Source: Bradyrhizobium sp. CB3481
GTDB lineage: Bacteria; Pseudomonadota; Alphaproteobacteria; Rhizobiales; Xanthobacteraceae
Assembly (NCBI RefSeq): GCF_029714305.1
Contig: NZ_CP121647.1
Span: forward strand, 2,810,501-2,874,500
DNA length: 64,000 bases
Direction: 5' to 3'
Shown here in pieces: positions 9,262 through 17,988 of this stretch. The notes beneath the pieces were generated by a model. The model saw nothing but the letters and a program-made list of their open reading frames with translations, was not told where the DNA came from and did not search any database. Position 1 is the stretch's first letter. Each line of letters opens with the position of its first letter. A program made the translations under genes and the position numbers.

Positions 9262-9287
9262 CTCTATCGATCGACTGATCTGTCGGA

Positions 9288-10583
9288 TCAGGCCGACAAT
9301 TGCGACTTCTCGACCACTACCTTGCGCCAGGGCTTGAGCACCGCGATCGCCAGCAGCGAGGCCAGGATATTCGCGCCGGCCGCGACGATGAACACGCTGT
9401 CCCAGGTGCCCGACGACTGCTGCATGTAGTTCGCAACCGGCACCAGGAGCGCCGCGGTGCCCTTTGCCGTATAGAGCAGGCCAGCATTGGTGGTCGCGAA
9501 CTTGGCGCCGAACGTATCCGTGCAGGTCGACGGGAAGAGCGAGTAGATCTCACCCCAGGCGAAGAACACGAAGCCCGACAGCAGCACGAACCACACCGGA
9601 TCGTGGCCCAGCATATAGAGGCCCCAGATGCCGATGCCTTCCATGCCGAACGCGAGGAACATGGTGTTCTCGCGGCCGATCATGTCGGAGATCCAGCCAA
9701 AGAAGGGGCGGGTCAGGCCGTTGAGCACGCGATCGATGGTGGCCGCGAACGTCACCGCCGTCATCGTTACCGCCATCAGCGTGACCGGCACGCTGTCGAC
9801 CTTCCAGTCGACCGCGATCGGCTTCAGGTTGGCGGTGACCATCAATCCGCCGGCGCCGACGATCACGAACATGAAATACATCAGCCAGAAGATCGGCTGA
9901 CGGATCACCTCAGTCGGCTGATAGTTGCGCCGGCTCTGGATGATGTTGGCGTTCTGCGTCACCGCGGGGACTTGTCCCGATTTCGGCGCGAACAGGAAGA
10001 AGGCGAGGAGGACGATGATGATGCCCTGGCCGAGACCGAAATAGAGGAAGGTGGTCTGGAAGCCGGAATCCTTGATCATCGCCTGGATCGGCGCGACCGT
10101 CAGCGCCGAGCCGGCGCCGAATCCGGCGGCCGTGATGCCGGCGGCGAGACCGCGCTTGTCGGGAAACCATTTCAGCGCGTTGCCGACGCAGGTGCCGTAG
10201 ACGCCACCGGCGCCGATGCCTGCGATGATCATGCCGAGATAGTATCCGTTGAGCGAAGTCGCCTGCGCGTTGATGGCCCATCCGAGGGCGCAGAGCACGC
10301 CGCCGACGAGGACGACGATGCGCGGGCCGTATTTATCGACGAACCATCCTTCGACCGGCACCAGCCAGGTCTCGAACAGAACGAACAGCGTAAATGCCCA
10401 CTGGATCGAAGCACGATCCCATCCGAATTTCTTCTGGATGTCGGGGACGAAGAAAGTCCAACCATATTGGTAATTGGCGATCATCACCATCGCGAGCACG
10501 CCGATGGCTAGTTGCGTCCAGCGGTAGGTGTCGCTGACCCGGGCCGCCACTGGGGCTGCCGCTCCGTGCACAGTATCCGTCAT
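9288..10583 (-). CDS. oxlT: OxlT-type oxalate/formate antiporter (MFS)
   Basis: A 431-residue major facilitator protein with twelve predicted membrane spans. The motifs QYGWTFFVPDIQKKFGW, IGAGGVYGTCVGNALKWFPD and RGLAAGITAAGFGAGSA are typical of the oxalate/formate antiporter family. The segment LLYTAKGTAALL in the eleventh span places a Lys where OxlT has its essential carboxylate-binding Lys, and NGLTRPFFGW supplies an Arg in span eight. It should exchange external oxalate for internal formate in the inner membrane. The ATG at 10583 has GGAGGG upstream. It is monocistronic, with its own operator at 10636 and a terminator at 9225. Confidence 0.85.
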   Translation of the reverse strand: MTDTVHGAAAPVAARVSDTYRWTQLAIGVLAMVMIANYQYGWTFFVPDIQKKFGWDRASIQWAFTLFVLFETWLVPVEGWFVDKYGPRIVVLVGGVLCALGWAINAQATSLNGYYLGMIIAGIGAGGVYGTCVGNALKWFPDKRGLAAGITAAGFGAGSALTVAPIQAMIKDSGFQTTFLYFGLGQGIIIVLLAFFLFAPKSGQVPAVTQNANIIQSRRNYQPTEVIRQPIFWLMYFMFVIVGAGGLMVTANLKPIAVDWKVDSVPVTLMAVTMTAVTFAATIDRVLNGLTRPFFGWISDMIGRENTMFLAFGMEGIGIWGLYMLGHDPVWFVLLSGFVFFAWGEIYSLFPSTCTDTFGAKFATTNAGLLYTAKGTAALLVPVANYMQQSSGTWDSVFIVAAGANILASLLAIAVLKPWRKVVVEKSQLSA

Positions 10584-10635
10584 CTTCCCTCCAAAGGCTG
10601 TTCTATCTGTTAGCCGACAGCTCAAGTGCGGAGTT

Positions 10636-10652
10636 TGGTATATGTTATGCCA
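10636..10652. promoter_or_regulatory. GntR-type operator upstream of oxlT
   Basis: TGGTATATGTTATGCCA matches TGGYAT-N5-ATRCCA fully. On the minus strand a TTGTCT -35-like box stands two bases before it, the same spacing as at the CBS gene. The site is centred 61 bases upstream of the oxlT start. Confidence 0.7.
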
Positions 10653-10713
10653 GTAGACAAGCGGAATCTTATCGAGTTATCACAATTCGTTTGCGTGCGA
10701 CATGCCGCAGGCG

Positions 10714-10747
10714 CGAAAGAAAACGGGCCGCGTCCACTGCGCGGCCC
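10714..10747 (-). terminator. Rho-independent terminator after tctA
   Basis: On the minus strand GGGCCGCG and CGCGGCCC form an 8-bp stem followed by GTTTTCTTTC. It ends the tctCBA transcript before the oxlT promoter. Confidence 0.75.
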
Positions 10748-10800
10748 ACCGGTCGAAAATAGACAATATCCTTGATTTTACAGGTAATTACGACCGCCCT

Positions 10801-12300
10801 CTAGGCGGCCGCACCACGCAAGCGGGTATAGCCCTGCTGGATTGCAGACCAGAACAGCGCAATCAATCCCAACACCATGATCGAGCTGACCAGGGTGTTG
10901 GAGAAGAAGATGCCGAGCGAGCCCTGGGATCCCAGCAACGATTGCCGGAAGGCTTCTTCCGCCTTGTCGCCGAGCACGATCGCAAGCACCAGCGGGGCGA
11001 GCGGATAATTGCACTTCTTGAGCAGGTAGCCGATCACGCCGAACACCAGCATCAGCATCACGTCGAACGTCGAGCTGTGAACCGAATAGGCGCCGATCGC
11101 GCACAGCACCAGGATCAGCGGCGCGATGATTGAGAAGGGCACGCGCAGGATCGCGGCGAAGATCGGCACGCAGGTCAAGACCACGAGCAGACCGACGATA
11201 TTGCCGAGATACATCGAGGCGATCAGGCCCCAGACGAACTCCTTCTGCTCGACGAACAGCATCGGTCCCGGCTGCAGGCCCCAGATCAGGAGGCCGCCGA
11301 GCAACACGGCCGCGGTCGGCGAGCCCGGCACGCCGAGCGAAAGCATCGGCAGCAGCGCCGCGGTGCCGGCGGCGTGCGCCGCGGTCTCCGGCGCGACGAC
11401 GCCTTCGATTTCGCCCCTGCCGAAATTGCTGCCGTTCTTGGCGACGCGCTTGGCGATGCCATAGCTCATGAACGAGGCCGGCGTAGCGCCGGCCGGCGTG
11501 ATGCCCATCCAGCAGCCGATTACGCAGGACCGCAGCGAGGTGATCCAGTAGGCCGGCAATTCCTTCCAGGTCTGCAGCACCACGCGCAGATTGATCTTGG
11601 CGCTGCCGCCGCGGAAGGCGAGGCCTTCCTCCATGGTGAGCAGGATCTCGCCGATGCCGAACAGACCGATCACGGCGATCAGGAAGTCGAAGCCGTTGAG
11701 CAGTTCGGTGAAGCCAAACGTCAGCCGCAACTGTCCGGTGATGGAATCCAGACCGACGGCGGCAAGCGCAAAGCCGACCATCATCGCGGCAATGGTTTTG
11801 AACGGCGGCTCCTTGCTCAATCCGACGAAACTGCAGAACGCCAGGAAATAGACGGCGAATTTTTCCGCCGGCCCAAATTGCAGCGCGAAGCTTGCGACCA
11901 GCGGTGCCACCAGCGTGATCATGGCGACCGCAAACAGTGCGCCGACGAACGACGAGGTGAACGCCGCGGTCAAGGCTTCGCCGGCCTTGCCTTTCTGCGC
12001 CATCGGGTAGCCGTCGAACGTCGTTGCGACCGACCATGGCTCGCCGGGTATGTTGAACAGGATCGAGGTGATCGCTCCGCCGAACAGCGCCCCCCAGTAG
12101 ATGCAGGACAGCATGATGATGGCCGATGTCGGCGGCATGCTGAAGGTCAGTGGCAACAGGATGGCTACGCCGTTGGCGCCGCCCAGTCCCGGCAGCACGC
12201 CGATGATGACGCCGAGCACGATGCCGACGAGCATCACCATCATGTTGAAGGGCTGCAGCGCGACCGCAAAGCCGTGAAACAGATTGACGAGTTCTTCCAT
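10801..12300 (-). CDS. tctA: Tripartite tricarboxylate transporter, large membrane subunit TctA
   Basis: A 499-residue membrane protein with the TctA signature: the glycine-rich VLPGLGGANGVAILLPLTF near residue 40, FNIPGEPWSVATTFDGYPM near 85 and the repeated half around ITPAGATPASFMSYGIAKR. Together with TctB and the periplasmic TctC it imports carboxylates using ion gradients. It starts 26 bases after the tctB stop. The operator upstream of tctC suggests that the substrate is linked to oxalate metabolism, but the substrate cannot be read from this subunit. Confidence 0.9.
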   Translation of the reverse strand: MEELVNLFHGFAVALQPFNMMVMLVGIVLGVIIGVLPGLGGANGVAILLPLTFSMPPTSAIIMLSCIYWGALFGGAITSILFNIPGEPWSVATTFDGYPMAQKGKAGEALTAAFTSSFVGALFAVAMITLVAPLVASFALQFGPAEKFAVYFLAFCSFVGLSKEPPFKTIAAMMVGFALAAVGLDSITGQLRLTFGFTELLNGFDFLIAVIGLFGIGEILLTMEEGLAFRGGSAKINLRVVLQTWKELPAYWITSLRSCVIGCWMGITPAGATPASFMSYGIAKRVAKNGSNFGRGEIEGVVAPETAAHAAGTAALLPMLSLGVPGSPTAAVLLGGLLIWGLQPGPMLFVEQKEFVWGLIASMYLGNIVGLLVVLTCVPIFAAILRVPFSIIAPLILVLCAIGAYSVHSSTFDVMLMLVFGVIGYLLKKCNYPLAPLVLAIVLGDKAEEAFRQSLLGSQGSLGIFFSNTLVSSIMVLGLIALFWSAIQQGYTRLRGAAA

Positions 12301-12326
12301 CCCCGGATCCCAACCTTGCGATTAAA

Positions 12327-12824
12327 TCAAAGACCGAGCCACTCTTCGACCGGCCCCTTTGGAAGCGGGACCAGGAACCAGCGCTCGAAAATCAGATAGG
12401 TGACAACAGGCATGCCGATCGCAACCGCCACGACGGTCAGCCACGGGTACTTGCCGAGCCAGCGCATGAACCATCCGATGAAGATGATCGAGGCGAGGTA
12501 CAGTCCCGTGAACGGCATGGCGCCGACGTAGATCGCGGTCGGAATGACGACGCTCATGACCTGGCGAAGCTGTCCCCATTCGGCGAACAGCGCGTCATTG
12601 TCCTCGCGAAGCCCGTTCCAGAGATTGATCGCGCTCGAGGCGACGATGAATATGCCGATGTAGAATGGAAAGAAGCCGGCGCGCGGGCCTTCCGCGCCCC
12701 AGTTGATCCCGGCCTTCACGCTGCCGATGATCACGATCACGCCGAAGAGGGTGATCAGCAACGTGACGCCTGCCTCCACCAGTTTGTGGGTGGGGCCGGG
12801 CTTGCTCGAACTGCCTGTCGTCAT
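12327..12824 (-). CDS. tctB: Tripartite tricarboxylate transporter, small membrane subunit TctB
   Basis: A 165-residue protein with four hydrophobic segments typical of TctB, including GAEGPRAGFFPFYIGIFIVA and the central IPTAIYVGAMPFTGLYLAS stretch. The ATG at 12824 is supported by GGAG six bases upstream; an ATG 33 bases earlier lacks a site. It sits between tctC and tctA in a single minus-strand operon. Confidence 0.88.
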   Translation of the reverse strand: MTTGSSSKPGPTHKLVEAGVTLLITLFGVIVIIGSVKAGINWGAEGPRAGFFPFYIGIFIVASSAINLWNGLREDNDALFAEWGQLRQVMSVVIPTAIYVGAMPFTGLYLASIIFIGWFMRWLGKYPWLTVVAVAIGMPVVTYLIFERWFLVPLPKGPVEEWLGL

Positions 12825-12906
12825 CAAAGCTCCATCCGCTGCCGGGCCCATGGTCATACAAGGCCCGGCGTCTGCGTTGCGATGGCCGGCTACGGCCGGC
12901 GTTCCG

Positions 12907-13920
12907 TCAGTTGCCGGCGGAGGCGAGGAAGCCCGCGTCCTTCATCAGCGTCTCGTGACGCTTTTCCTCGGTCTCGACCCATTTGGCGTAGTCGGGCCCG
13001 GTGAGGAAGGTCGTGTTGAAGGCGCCAGTCTTCATGAAATCCTGCCATTCCGGCGTCGCGCGGACCTTCTTGAACAGCTCGACGTAATATTCGACCTGAT
13101 CCTTGGTCGCCCGTGGCGACATGAAGATGCCGCGCAGCATCAGGTACTCCATGTCGAGCCCCTGCGACTTGCAGGTCGGAATGTCCTTCCAGCTCTTGCC
13201 ATCCGCGATCTGCTCGTCATAGGCCATCGGCTGGGCGTCGAACACGCAGAGCGGACGCAGCTTGCCGCCGCGCCATTGCGCTACCGCCTCGATCGGGTTG
13301 TTGACGGTCGAATCGAGATGATTGCCGACCAGTTGAACGGCAACTTCGCCGCCGCCCTTGTAGGGGATGTAGGTGAACTTGCTGCCGGTGGCCTTTTCGA
13401 TTCCGACCGTGATGATCTGGTCTTCCTGCTTGGAGCCGGTGCCGCCCATCTTCATCGAGCCTGCGGGCGCGGCCTTCACGGCGTCGACATACTCTTTCGC
13501 CGTCTTGTACGGCTTCTCCGCGTTCACCCAGAGCACGAACTCGTCGAGCGCCAGCATCGCGACAGGCGTGAGATCCTTCCAATTGAAGGGAATGCCTGTT
13601 GCGAGCGGGGTGGTGAAGAGGTTGGAGAGGGTGATGATGATCTTGTGCGGATTGCCGCCCGAGGTCTTGACGTCGAGGAAGCCTTCGCCGCCGGCGCCGC
13701 CCGCCTTGTTGATGACGACCAGCGGCTGTTTCATCAGGTTGTGCTTGGTGACGATACCTTGGATCGTCCGCGCCATCTGATCGGCGCCACCGCCGGTGCC
13801 GGCAGGCACGATGAACTCGACGGGTCGCACCGGCTCCCATGCTGCGCTGGCGGGAATGCTGATCCCGGCCGCGCACAAGGCAGCAATTGCGCCCAATGCC
13901 GTTTGTGCAGTGTGCTTCAT
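12907..13920 (-). CDS. tctC: Tripartite tricarboxylate transporter, periplasmic solute-binding protein TctC (Bug family)
   Basis: A 337-residue Bug-family binding protein. A Sec signal peptide covers residues 1 to about 26 (hydrophobic core TALGAIAALCAAG, cleavage after ASA). The mature part has RPVEFIVPAGTGGGADQMAR and GSKFTYIPYKGGGEVAVQLV, both typical of Bug proteins that grip the ligand carboxylate. The ATG at 13920 has GGGAG eight bases upstream. It heads the tctCBA operon and has two operator-like palindromes upstream (13975 and 14216). A C4-dicarboxylate or oxalate ligand is an inference from context. Confidence 0.9.
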   Translation of the reverse strand: MKHTAQTALGAIAALCAAGISIPASAAWEPVRPVEFIVPAGTGGGADQMARTIQGIVTKHNLMKQPLVVINKAGGAGGEGFLDVKTSGGNPHKIIITLSNLFTTPLATGIPFNWKDLTPVAMLALDEFVLWVNAEKPYKTAKEYVDAVKAAPAGSMKMGGTGSKQEDQIITVGIEKATGSKFTYIPYKGGGEVAVQLVGNHLDSTVNNPIEAVAQWRGGKLRPLCVFDAQPMAYDEQIADGKSWKDIPTCKSQGLDMEYLMLRGIFMSPRATKDQVEYYVELFKKVRATPEWQDFMKTGAFNTTFLTGPDYAKWVETEEKRHETLMKDAGFLASAGN

Positions 13921-13974
13921 GTGTTTCACTCCCATCGATTTATGGTTGCGCCAGTCTTTGCCGGCTTCCCTTTG

Positions 13975-13991
13975 TTGTATATTTAATGCCG
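13975..13991. promoter_or_regulatory. Operator-like palindrome upstream of tctC (proximal)
   Basis: TTGTATATTTAATGCCG keeps the TGGYAT-N5-ATRCCA spacing with one mismatch in each arm. It is centred 63 bases before the tctC start, about the distance seen at oxlT. Confidence 0.5.
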
Positions 13992-14215
13992 TAGCGGCTG
14001 TCTTCTTCTCCGAACGCTCATCCGATTGAATTGTAAGGGGGCTCCGCCGATGCGGCACCCGCTTCTTTCGACCAATTGTGAATTTGCGATATGCAGCAAA
14101 GGGAAGTCATGGGGGGCGCCCATGTTCCCAAATCGATCGGGCTGCCTGTCCCCGTGTCGCAAGGCCGTCCCCCAAAATGCGCCCTTATTTCTTTGGCGTG
14201 GCGCTCGGGTCATTG

Positions 14216-14232
14216 TTGTATGCGATATGCCA
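14216..14232. promoter_or_regulatory. Operator-like palindrome upstream of tctC (distal)
   Basis: TTGTATGCGATATGCCA has one mismatch to TGGYAT-N5-ATRCCA. On the minus strand TTGCCT stands two bases before it, and the block TTGCCTAC-TGGCAT mirrors TTGTCTAC-TGGCAT at oxlT. This looks like a second promoter driving tctC through a leader of about 300 bases; the region between the two sites holds no convincing gene. Confidence 0.5.
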
Positions 14233-14310
14233 GTAGGCAAACGCATTATTGCTTCGGATTGCCGTTCGGGCTGATTTGTCGCAGATGGCAGTAAAGAGGG
14301 CTCGACCCCC

Positions 14311-14345
14311 GCAAACGAAAAATGGCCCCGGAAACCGGGGCCATT
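14311..14345 (-). terminator. Rho-independent terminator after the 45-residue gene
   Basis: An 11-bp perfect stem (AATGGCCCCGG / CCGGGGCCATT) with a three-base loop, followed on the minus strand by TTTCGTTTGC. It ends the short transcript of the gene at 14413-14550. Confidence 0.8.
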
Positions 14346-14412
14346 TGTTCAAACGTCGAAAGCGTCGTTTGTCGGAACTGCGCCGATGCGCGAGAACCCT
14401 ATGTTTTAAGGC

Positions 14413-14550
14413 TCAGAGACCGAAATAGGGCAGATCGCCATTGCGCACGGCGATGCGGCTGCTCTGGGTCAGCAGGCGGTCGATGGAAGCCATCAGGCGG
14501 CCGAACAGGGTGCTGGAGGGCAGGAAACCAATGGAAGCAGTCTTGGACAT
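14413..14550 (-). CDS. 45-residue protein of unknown function in the oxalate regulon
   Basis: A small protein (starts MSKTASIGFLPSSTLFGRLM, ends with NGDLPYFGL) preceded by AGGGGA eight bases before the ATG. It has an operator at 14608, centred 66 bases upstream, and its own terminator, so it appears to be an independent transcription unit. The central part is an amphipathic helix-like stretch (MASIDRLLTQSSRIAV). I do not recognise a characterised family. Placement suggests a role tied to oxalate transport or to the neighbouring enzymes. Confidence 0.65.
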   Translation of the reverse strand: MSKTASIGFLPSSTLFGRLMASIDRLLTQSSRIAVRNGDLPYFGL

Positions 14551-14607
14551 GTGTTGTCCCCTTTCTGAAGGAGCGGAGCGGCTCCGCGTCGTGTCAGGGA
14601 ACAGAGT

Positions 14608-14624
14608 ATGTATACCAGATGCCA
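14608..14624. promoter_or_regulatory. Operator-like palindrome upstream of the 45-residue gene
   Basis: ATGTATACCAGATGCCA has a perfect right arm and two mismatches in the left arm of TGGYAT-N5-ATRCCA. On the minus strand TTGTAG precedes it by one base, again a -35-like box beside the operator. Confidence 0.5.
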
Positions 14625-14702
14625 CCTACAACAGACTTGTTTGCATAGCAGCAATTGGCCGGTTGCATTGCAGCAAAATTAACTGATTTGGCATTCCAGA
14701 AC

Positions 14703-14728
14703 GAAAAAAGCCGCCGGAACCCGGCGGC
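14703..14728 (-). terminator. Rho-independent terminator after frc
   Basis: On the minus strand GCCGCCGG and CCGGCGGC form an 8-bp stem with a three-base loop, followed by TTTTTTCG. It lies 28 bases past the frc stop codon. Confidence 0.85.
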
Positions 14729-14755
14729 CTTGGCATTTCAGAGGACAAGAAGGGC

Positions 14756-16033
14756 TTACTCCGCCGCCTGCTTCCGCGGCGGGTCGAGCGCGCCGGAATC
14801 GTGGATTTCGGCGACCTGGTGGTCGGAGAAGCCGAGCACCTGGCGCAGGATCTCGTCGGTGTGCTCGCCGAGCAGGGGCGAGCGGGTCACTTCGCTCGGC
14901 GAATCCGACAGCTTGATCGGATTGCCGACCGAGATGTACTTGCCGCGGGTCGGGTGATCGACCTCGACCACGGTGCCGGTGGCGCGCAGCGACTGGTCCT
15001 CGATGATCTCCTTCATCGAAAGGATCGGGCCGCAGGGGATGTCGTCCTTGTTGAGGATCTCCATCGCCTCGAACTTGGTCTTGGTCATCGTCCACTGCTC
15101 GATGCGCGCGAAGATCTCGTTGAGGCGCGACAGCCGGGCCGGCGGCTTGGCGTAGTTCGGATCGGTCTTCCAGGAGGGCTCGCCGATCACGTCGCAGATC
15201 TTCTCCCAGACCGGCGCCTGGGTGATGAAATAGAGGTAGGCGTTGGGATCGGTCTCCCAGCCCTTGCACTTGACGATGCGGCCGGGCTGGCCGCCGCCGG
15301 AATCATTGCCGGCGCGCGGCACGGCGTCGCCGAACGGAATGCCTTCGCCGTACTGGCTGTATTCCTTCAGCGGACCATGGGCGAGACGCTGCTGGTCGCG
15401 CAGTTTTACGCGCGCAAGATTCAGAACGCCGTCCTGCATCGCAGCGGTGACCTTCTGGCCCCTGCCGGTGACGGTGCGATGATAGAGCGCGGTGACGATG
15501 CCGAGCGCCAGATGCAGGCCGGTGCCGCTGTCGCCGATCTGCGCGCCGGTGACCAGCGGCAGGCCGTCGCGGAATCCGGTGGTCGAGGCCGCACCCCCGG
15601 TGCACTGCGCGACGTTCTCGTAGACCTTGCAGTCTTCATACGGGCCGGGGCCAAAACCCTTGATCGAGGCCACGATCATCTTCGGGTTGATGGCCTGGAT
15701 CTTCTCCCAGGGGAAGCCCATACGGTCGAGCACGCCGGGGCCGAAGTTTTCCACCAGCACGTCACAGCTCTTGATCAACGCGGTGAGGACTTCCTTGCCC
15801 TTCGGGTTCTTGGTGTCGAGCGTGATCGAGCGCTTGTTGTGGTTCAGCATGGTGAAATACAGGCTGTCCACGTTGGGGATGTCCTGCAGCTGGCCGCGGG
15901 TGATGTCGCCGACGCCGGGGCGCTCGACCTTGATCACGTCGGCGCCGAACCACGCCAGCAATTGCGTGCAGGTCGGGCCCGACTGGACGTGGGTGAAATC
16001 GAGAATACGAACGCCCGTAAGCGCCTTAGACAT
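14756..16033 (-). CDS. frc: Formyl-CoA:oxalate CoA-transferase
   Basis: A 425-residue CaiB/BaiF family class III CoA-transferase, close to the usual 428 of Frc. It moves CoA from formyl-CoA to oxalate, giving oxalyl-CoA and formate in the cytoplasm. The N-terminus ([20 protein letters not shown], then [18 protein letters not shown]) and [17 protein letters not shown] are Frc-like; the Asp of the following GDSGTGLH matches the catalytic Asp of the Oxalobacter enzyme. The ATG at 16033 has CAGGAGAG upstream. It is downstream of gntR and oxc on the same strand, separated from oxc by a palindromic repeat. No separate operator is visible, so it probably shares the gntR promoter. Confidence 0.92.
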   Translation of the reverse strand: MSKALTGVRILDFTHVQSGPTCTQLLAWFGADVIKVERPGVGDITRGQLQDIPNVDSLYFTMLNHNKRSITLDTKNPKGKEVLTALIKSCDVLVENFGPGVLDRMGFPWEKIQAINPKMIVASIKGFGPGPYEDCKVYENVAQCTGGAASTTGFRDGLPLVTGAQIGDSGTGLHLALGIVTALYHRTVTGRGQKVTAAMQDGVLNLARVKLRDQQRLAHGPLKEYSQYGEGIPFGDAVPRAGNDSGGGQPGRIVKCKGWETDPNAYLYFITQAPVWEKICDVIGEPSWKTDPNYAKPPARLSRLNEIFARIEQWTMTKTKFEAMEILNKDDIPCGPILSMKEIIEDQSLRATGTVVEVDHPTRGKYISVGNPIKLSDSPSEVTRSPLLGEHTDEILRQVLGFSDHQVAEIHDSGALDPPRKQAAE

Positions 16034-16060
16034 TTGTTCTCTCCTGTTACTATCTGTTGC

Positions 16061-16174
16061 CGTCATGCCCGCGCAGGCGGGCATCCAGTAATCACCGTCG
16101 GTTCAGTCGGGCACAGCCTTCGTCACACGATAGTTCGGCGGTTACTGGATTCCCCGCCTGCGCGGGGAATGACG
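16061..16174. repeat. Intergenic inverted-repeat element (REP/BIME-like) between frc and oxc
   Basis: A left unit beginning CGTCATGCCCGCGCAGGCGG and ending in CCAGTAA (16061-16091) is mirrored by a right unit from TTACTGGATTCCCCGCC to GGGGAATGACG (16142-16174). Each unit is itself palindromic. Elements of this type are scattered between genes in Bradyrhizobium-like genomes and may stabilise mRNA between cistrons. Confidence 0.75.
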
Positions 16175-16191
16175 CCGATGGGTTGATCAAT

Positions 16192-17922
16192 TCACTTCTT
16201 TTTCAGAACGCTTTGCGGGTTGAGGTTGCCGATACGGCCGCTCTCCGAGCCGGCGGCCGGGTCGATCACTGCGTTGATCAGCGTCGGCTTGCCTGAATCC
16301 ATTGCCTCGTTCACGGCGCGCTTCAGTTCGTCCGGCGAGGTGGCGTTGACGCCGACGCCGCCGAAGGCTTCCATCATCTTGTCGTAGCGCGCGCCCTTGA
16401 CGAACACCGTCGTCGCGGGATCGGCGTTGGCGTTGTTGACGTCGGTGCCGCGATAGATGCCGTCATTGTTGAAGATGACGACGCAGATCGGAAGGTTGTA
16501 GCGGCAGATGGTCTCGATCTCCATGCCGGAGAAGCCGAATGCGCTGTCGCCCTCGACCGCGAGCACGGGATTGCCGGTCTCGAGCGCGGCGGCGATCGCC
16601 TGGCCCATGCCGATGCCCATCACGCCCCAGGTGCCAACGTCGAGGCGCTTGCGCGGCTTGTACATGTCGATCACGCCGCGGGCGAGGTCGAGCGTGTTGG
16701 CGCCTTCGTTGACGAGGATGGCGTCGGGACGCTCCTTGATGACGTTCTTCAAGACGCCGAGCGCGCCGTGATAGTCCATCGGCGACTTGTTGTTCATCAG
16801 CTTCGGCGCCATCTTGGCGACGTTGTCTTCGCGCTTGGCCTGCACCGCCTTGGTCCAGTCAGCTGATGGCGCGGTCCAGCCGCTTCCCATCGCCTGAGTG
16901 AAGGCGGAGACGCAGGAGCCGATATCGCCGACCACGGGCGCGACGATCTCGACGTTCGAATCCATTTCTTTCGGCTCGATGTCGACCTGGATGAATTTCT
17001 TCGGCGCTTCGCCCCAGGTCTTGCCCTTGCCGTGCGACAGCAGCCAGTTGAGCCGCGCGCCGATCAGCATCACGACGTCCGATTCCTTCAGCACCGTGGA
17101 GCGGGCCGCGCCGGCGCATTGCGGATGGGTGTCGGGCAACAGGCCCTTGGCCATGCTCATCGGCAGGAAGGGCACGCCGCTTTTCTCGACGAAGTTCTTG
17201 ATCTCTTCGTCGGCCTGCGCGTAGGCCGCGCCCTTGCCGAGGATAATCAGCGGCTTCTTCGCGCTCTTGAGCACGTCAAGCGCGCGCTTGACGGCGGCAG
17301 GAGCGGGGATCTGCGCAGGCGCCGCATCGATCACCTTGACCAGCGACTTCTGGCCGGCATCAGCATTCATCACCTGGCCGAACAGTTTGGCGGGCAGGTC
17401 GAGGTAGACGCCGCCTGGGCGGCCCGAGACGGCAGCGCGGATCGCGCGGGCGAGACCGATGCCGATATCTTGGGCGTGCAGCACGCGATAGGCCGCCTTG
17501 CACAGCGGTTTTGCGATCGCGAGCTGGTCCATCTCTTCATAGTCGCCCTGCTGCAGGTCGACAATCTCGCGCTCGGAGGAACCCGAAATCAGGATCATCG
17601 GGTAGCAGTTGGTGGTGGCATGGGCGAGGGCGGTGAGGCCGTTGAGAAAACCCGGCGCCGAGACGGTGAGGCAGACGCCTGGCTTCTTGGTCAGAAAGCC
17701 GGCGATGCCAGCGGCATAGCCAGCGTTCTGCTCGTGACGGAAGGAGATGACGCGAATGCCCGCAGCCTGGGCCATGCGGCCCAGATCCGTGATCGGGATA
17801 CCCGGCACGTTATAAATGGTGTTGATGCCGTTGAGCTTGAGCGCGTCGATGACGAGATGAAAGCCATCGGTCAGCTCTTGCTCGGAGCCCGGTGCTTCGG
17901 ACTTAATCGCGGTATTCAGCAT
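16192..17922 (-). CDS. oxc: Oxalyl-CoA decarboxylase
   Basis: A 576-residue thiamine-diphosphate enzyme that converts oxalyl-CoA to formyl-CoA and CO2. The N-terminal [19 protein letters not shown] and the active-site Glu in [17 protein letters not shown] are typical of Oxc; the C-terminal cofactor motif runs from [14 protein letters not shown] to NNDGIYRG. The ATG at 17922 is preferred since GGGAG lies eight bases upstream; an ATG nine bases earlier overlaps that site. It starts 66 bases after the gntR stop on the same strand, consistent with a gntR-oxc-frc operon. The C-terminal SVLKKK tail is family-like. Confidence 0.93.
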   Translation of the reverse strand: MLNTAIKSEAPGSEQELTDGFHLVIDALKLNGINTIYNVPGIPITDLGRMAQAAGIRVISFRHEQNAGYAAGIAGFLTKKPGVCLTVSAPGFLNGLTALAHATTNCYPMILISGSSEREIVDLQQGDYEEMDQLAIAKPLCKAAYRVLHAQDIGIGLARAIRAAVSGRPGGVYLDLPAKLFGQVMNADAGQKSLVKVIDAAPAQIPAPAAVKRALDVLKSAKKPLIILGKGAAYAQADEEIKNFVEKSGVPFLPMSMAKGLLPDTHPQCAGAARSTVLKESDVVMLIGARLNWLLSHGKGKTWGEAPKKFIQVDIEPKEMDSNVEIVAPVVGDIGSCVSAFTQAMGSGWTAPSADWTKAVQAKREDNVAKMAPKLMNNKSPMDYHGALGVLKNVIKERPDAILVNEGANTLDLARGVIDMYKPRKRLDVGTWGVMGIGMGQAIAAALETGNPVLAVEGDSAFGFSGMEIETICRYNLPICVVIFNNDGIYRGTDVNNANADPATTVFVKGARYDKMMEAFGGVGVNATSPDELKRAVNEAMDSGKPTLINAVIDPAAGSESGRIGNLNPQSVLKKK

Positions 17923-17988
17923 GGGCTTCATCTCCCTGATCGTGCGGTGTTGGACGATTTTTGGTCGTCTTCTGGTGCGAAGTTGCGT

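Noticed and set aside
9628..9900. Plus-strand frame opposite oxlT
   Set aside because: Antisense shadow of the antiporter gene.
11374..12399. Long open frame (341 codons) on the plus strand across tctA and tctB
   Set aside because: It is antisense to well-supported transporter genes, is rich in Arg, Gln and His as expected for a high-G+C shadow frame, and matches no family.
13983..14246. 87-codon minus-strand frame between tctC and the 45-residue gene
   Set aside because: It covers both operator-like sites, has no ribosome site and shows shadow-like composition.
14321..14345. Perfect hairpin considered as a riboswitch or attenuator
   Set aside because: Its position after the 45-residue gene and the T-rich tail on the minus strand fit a simple terminator.
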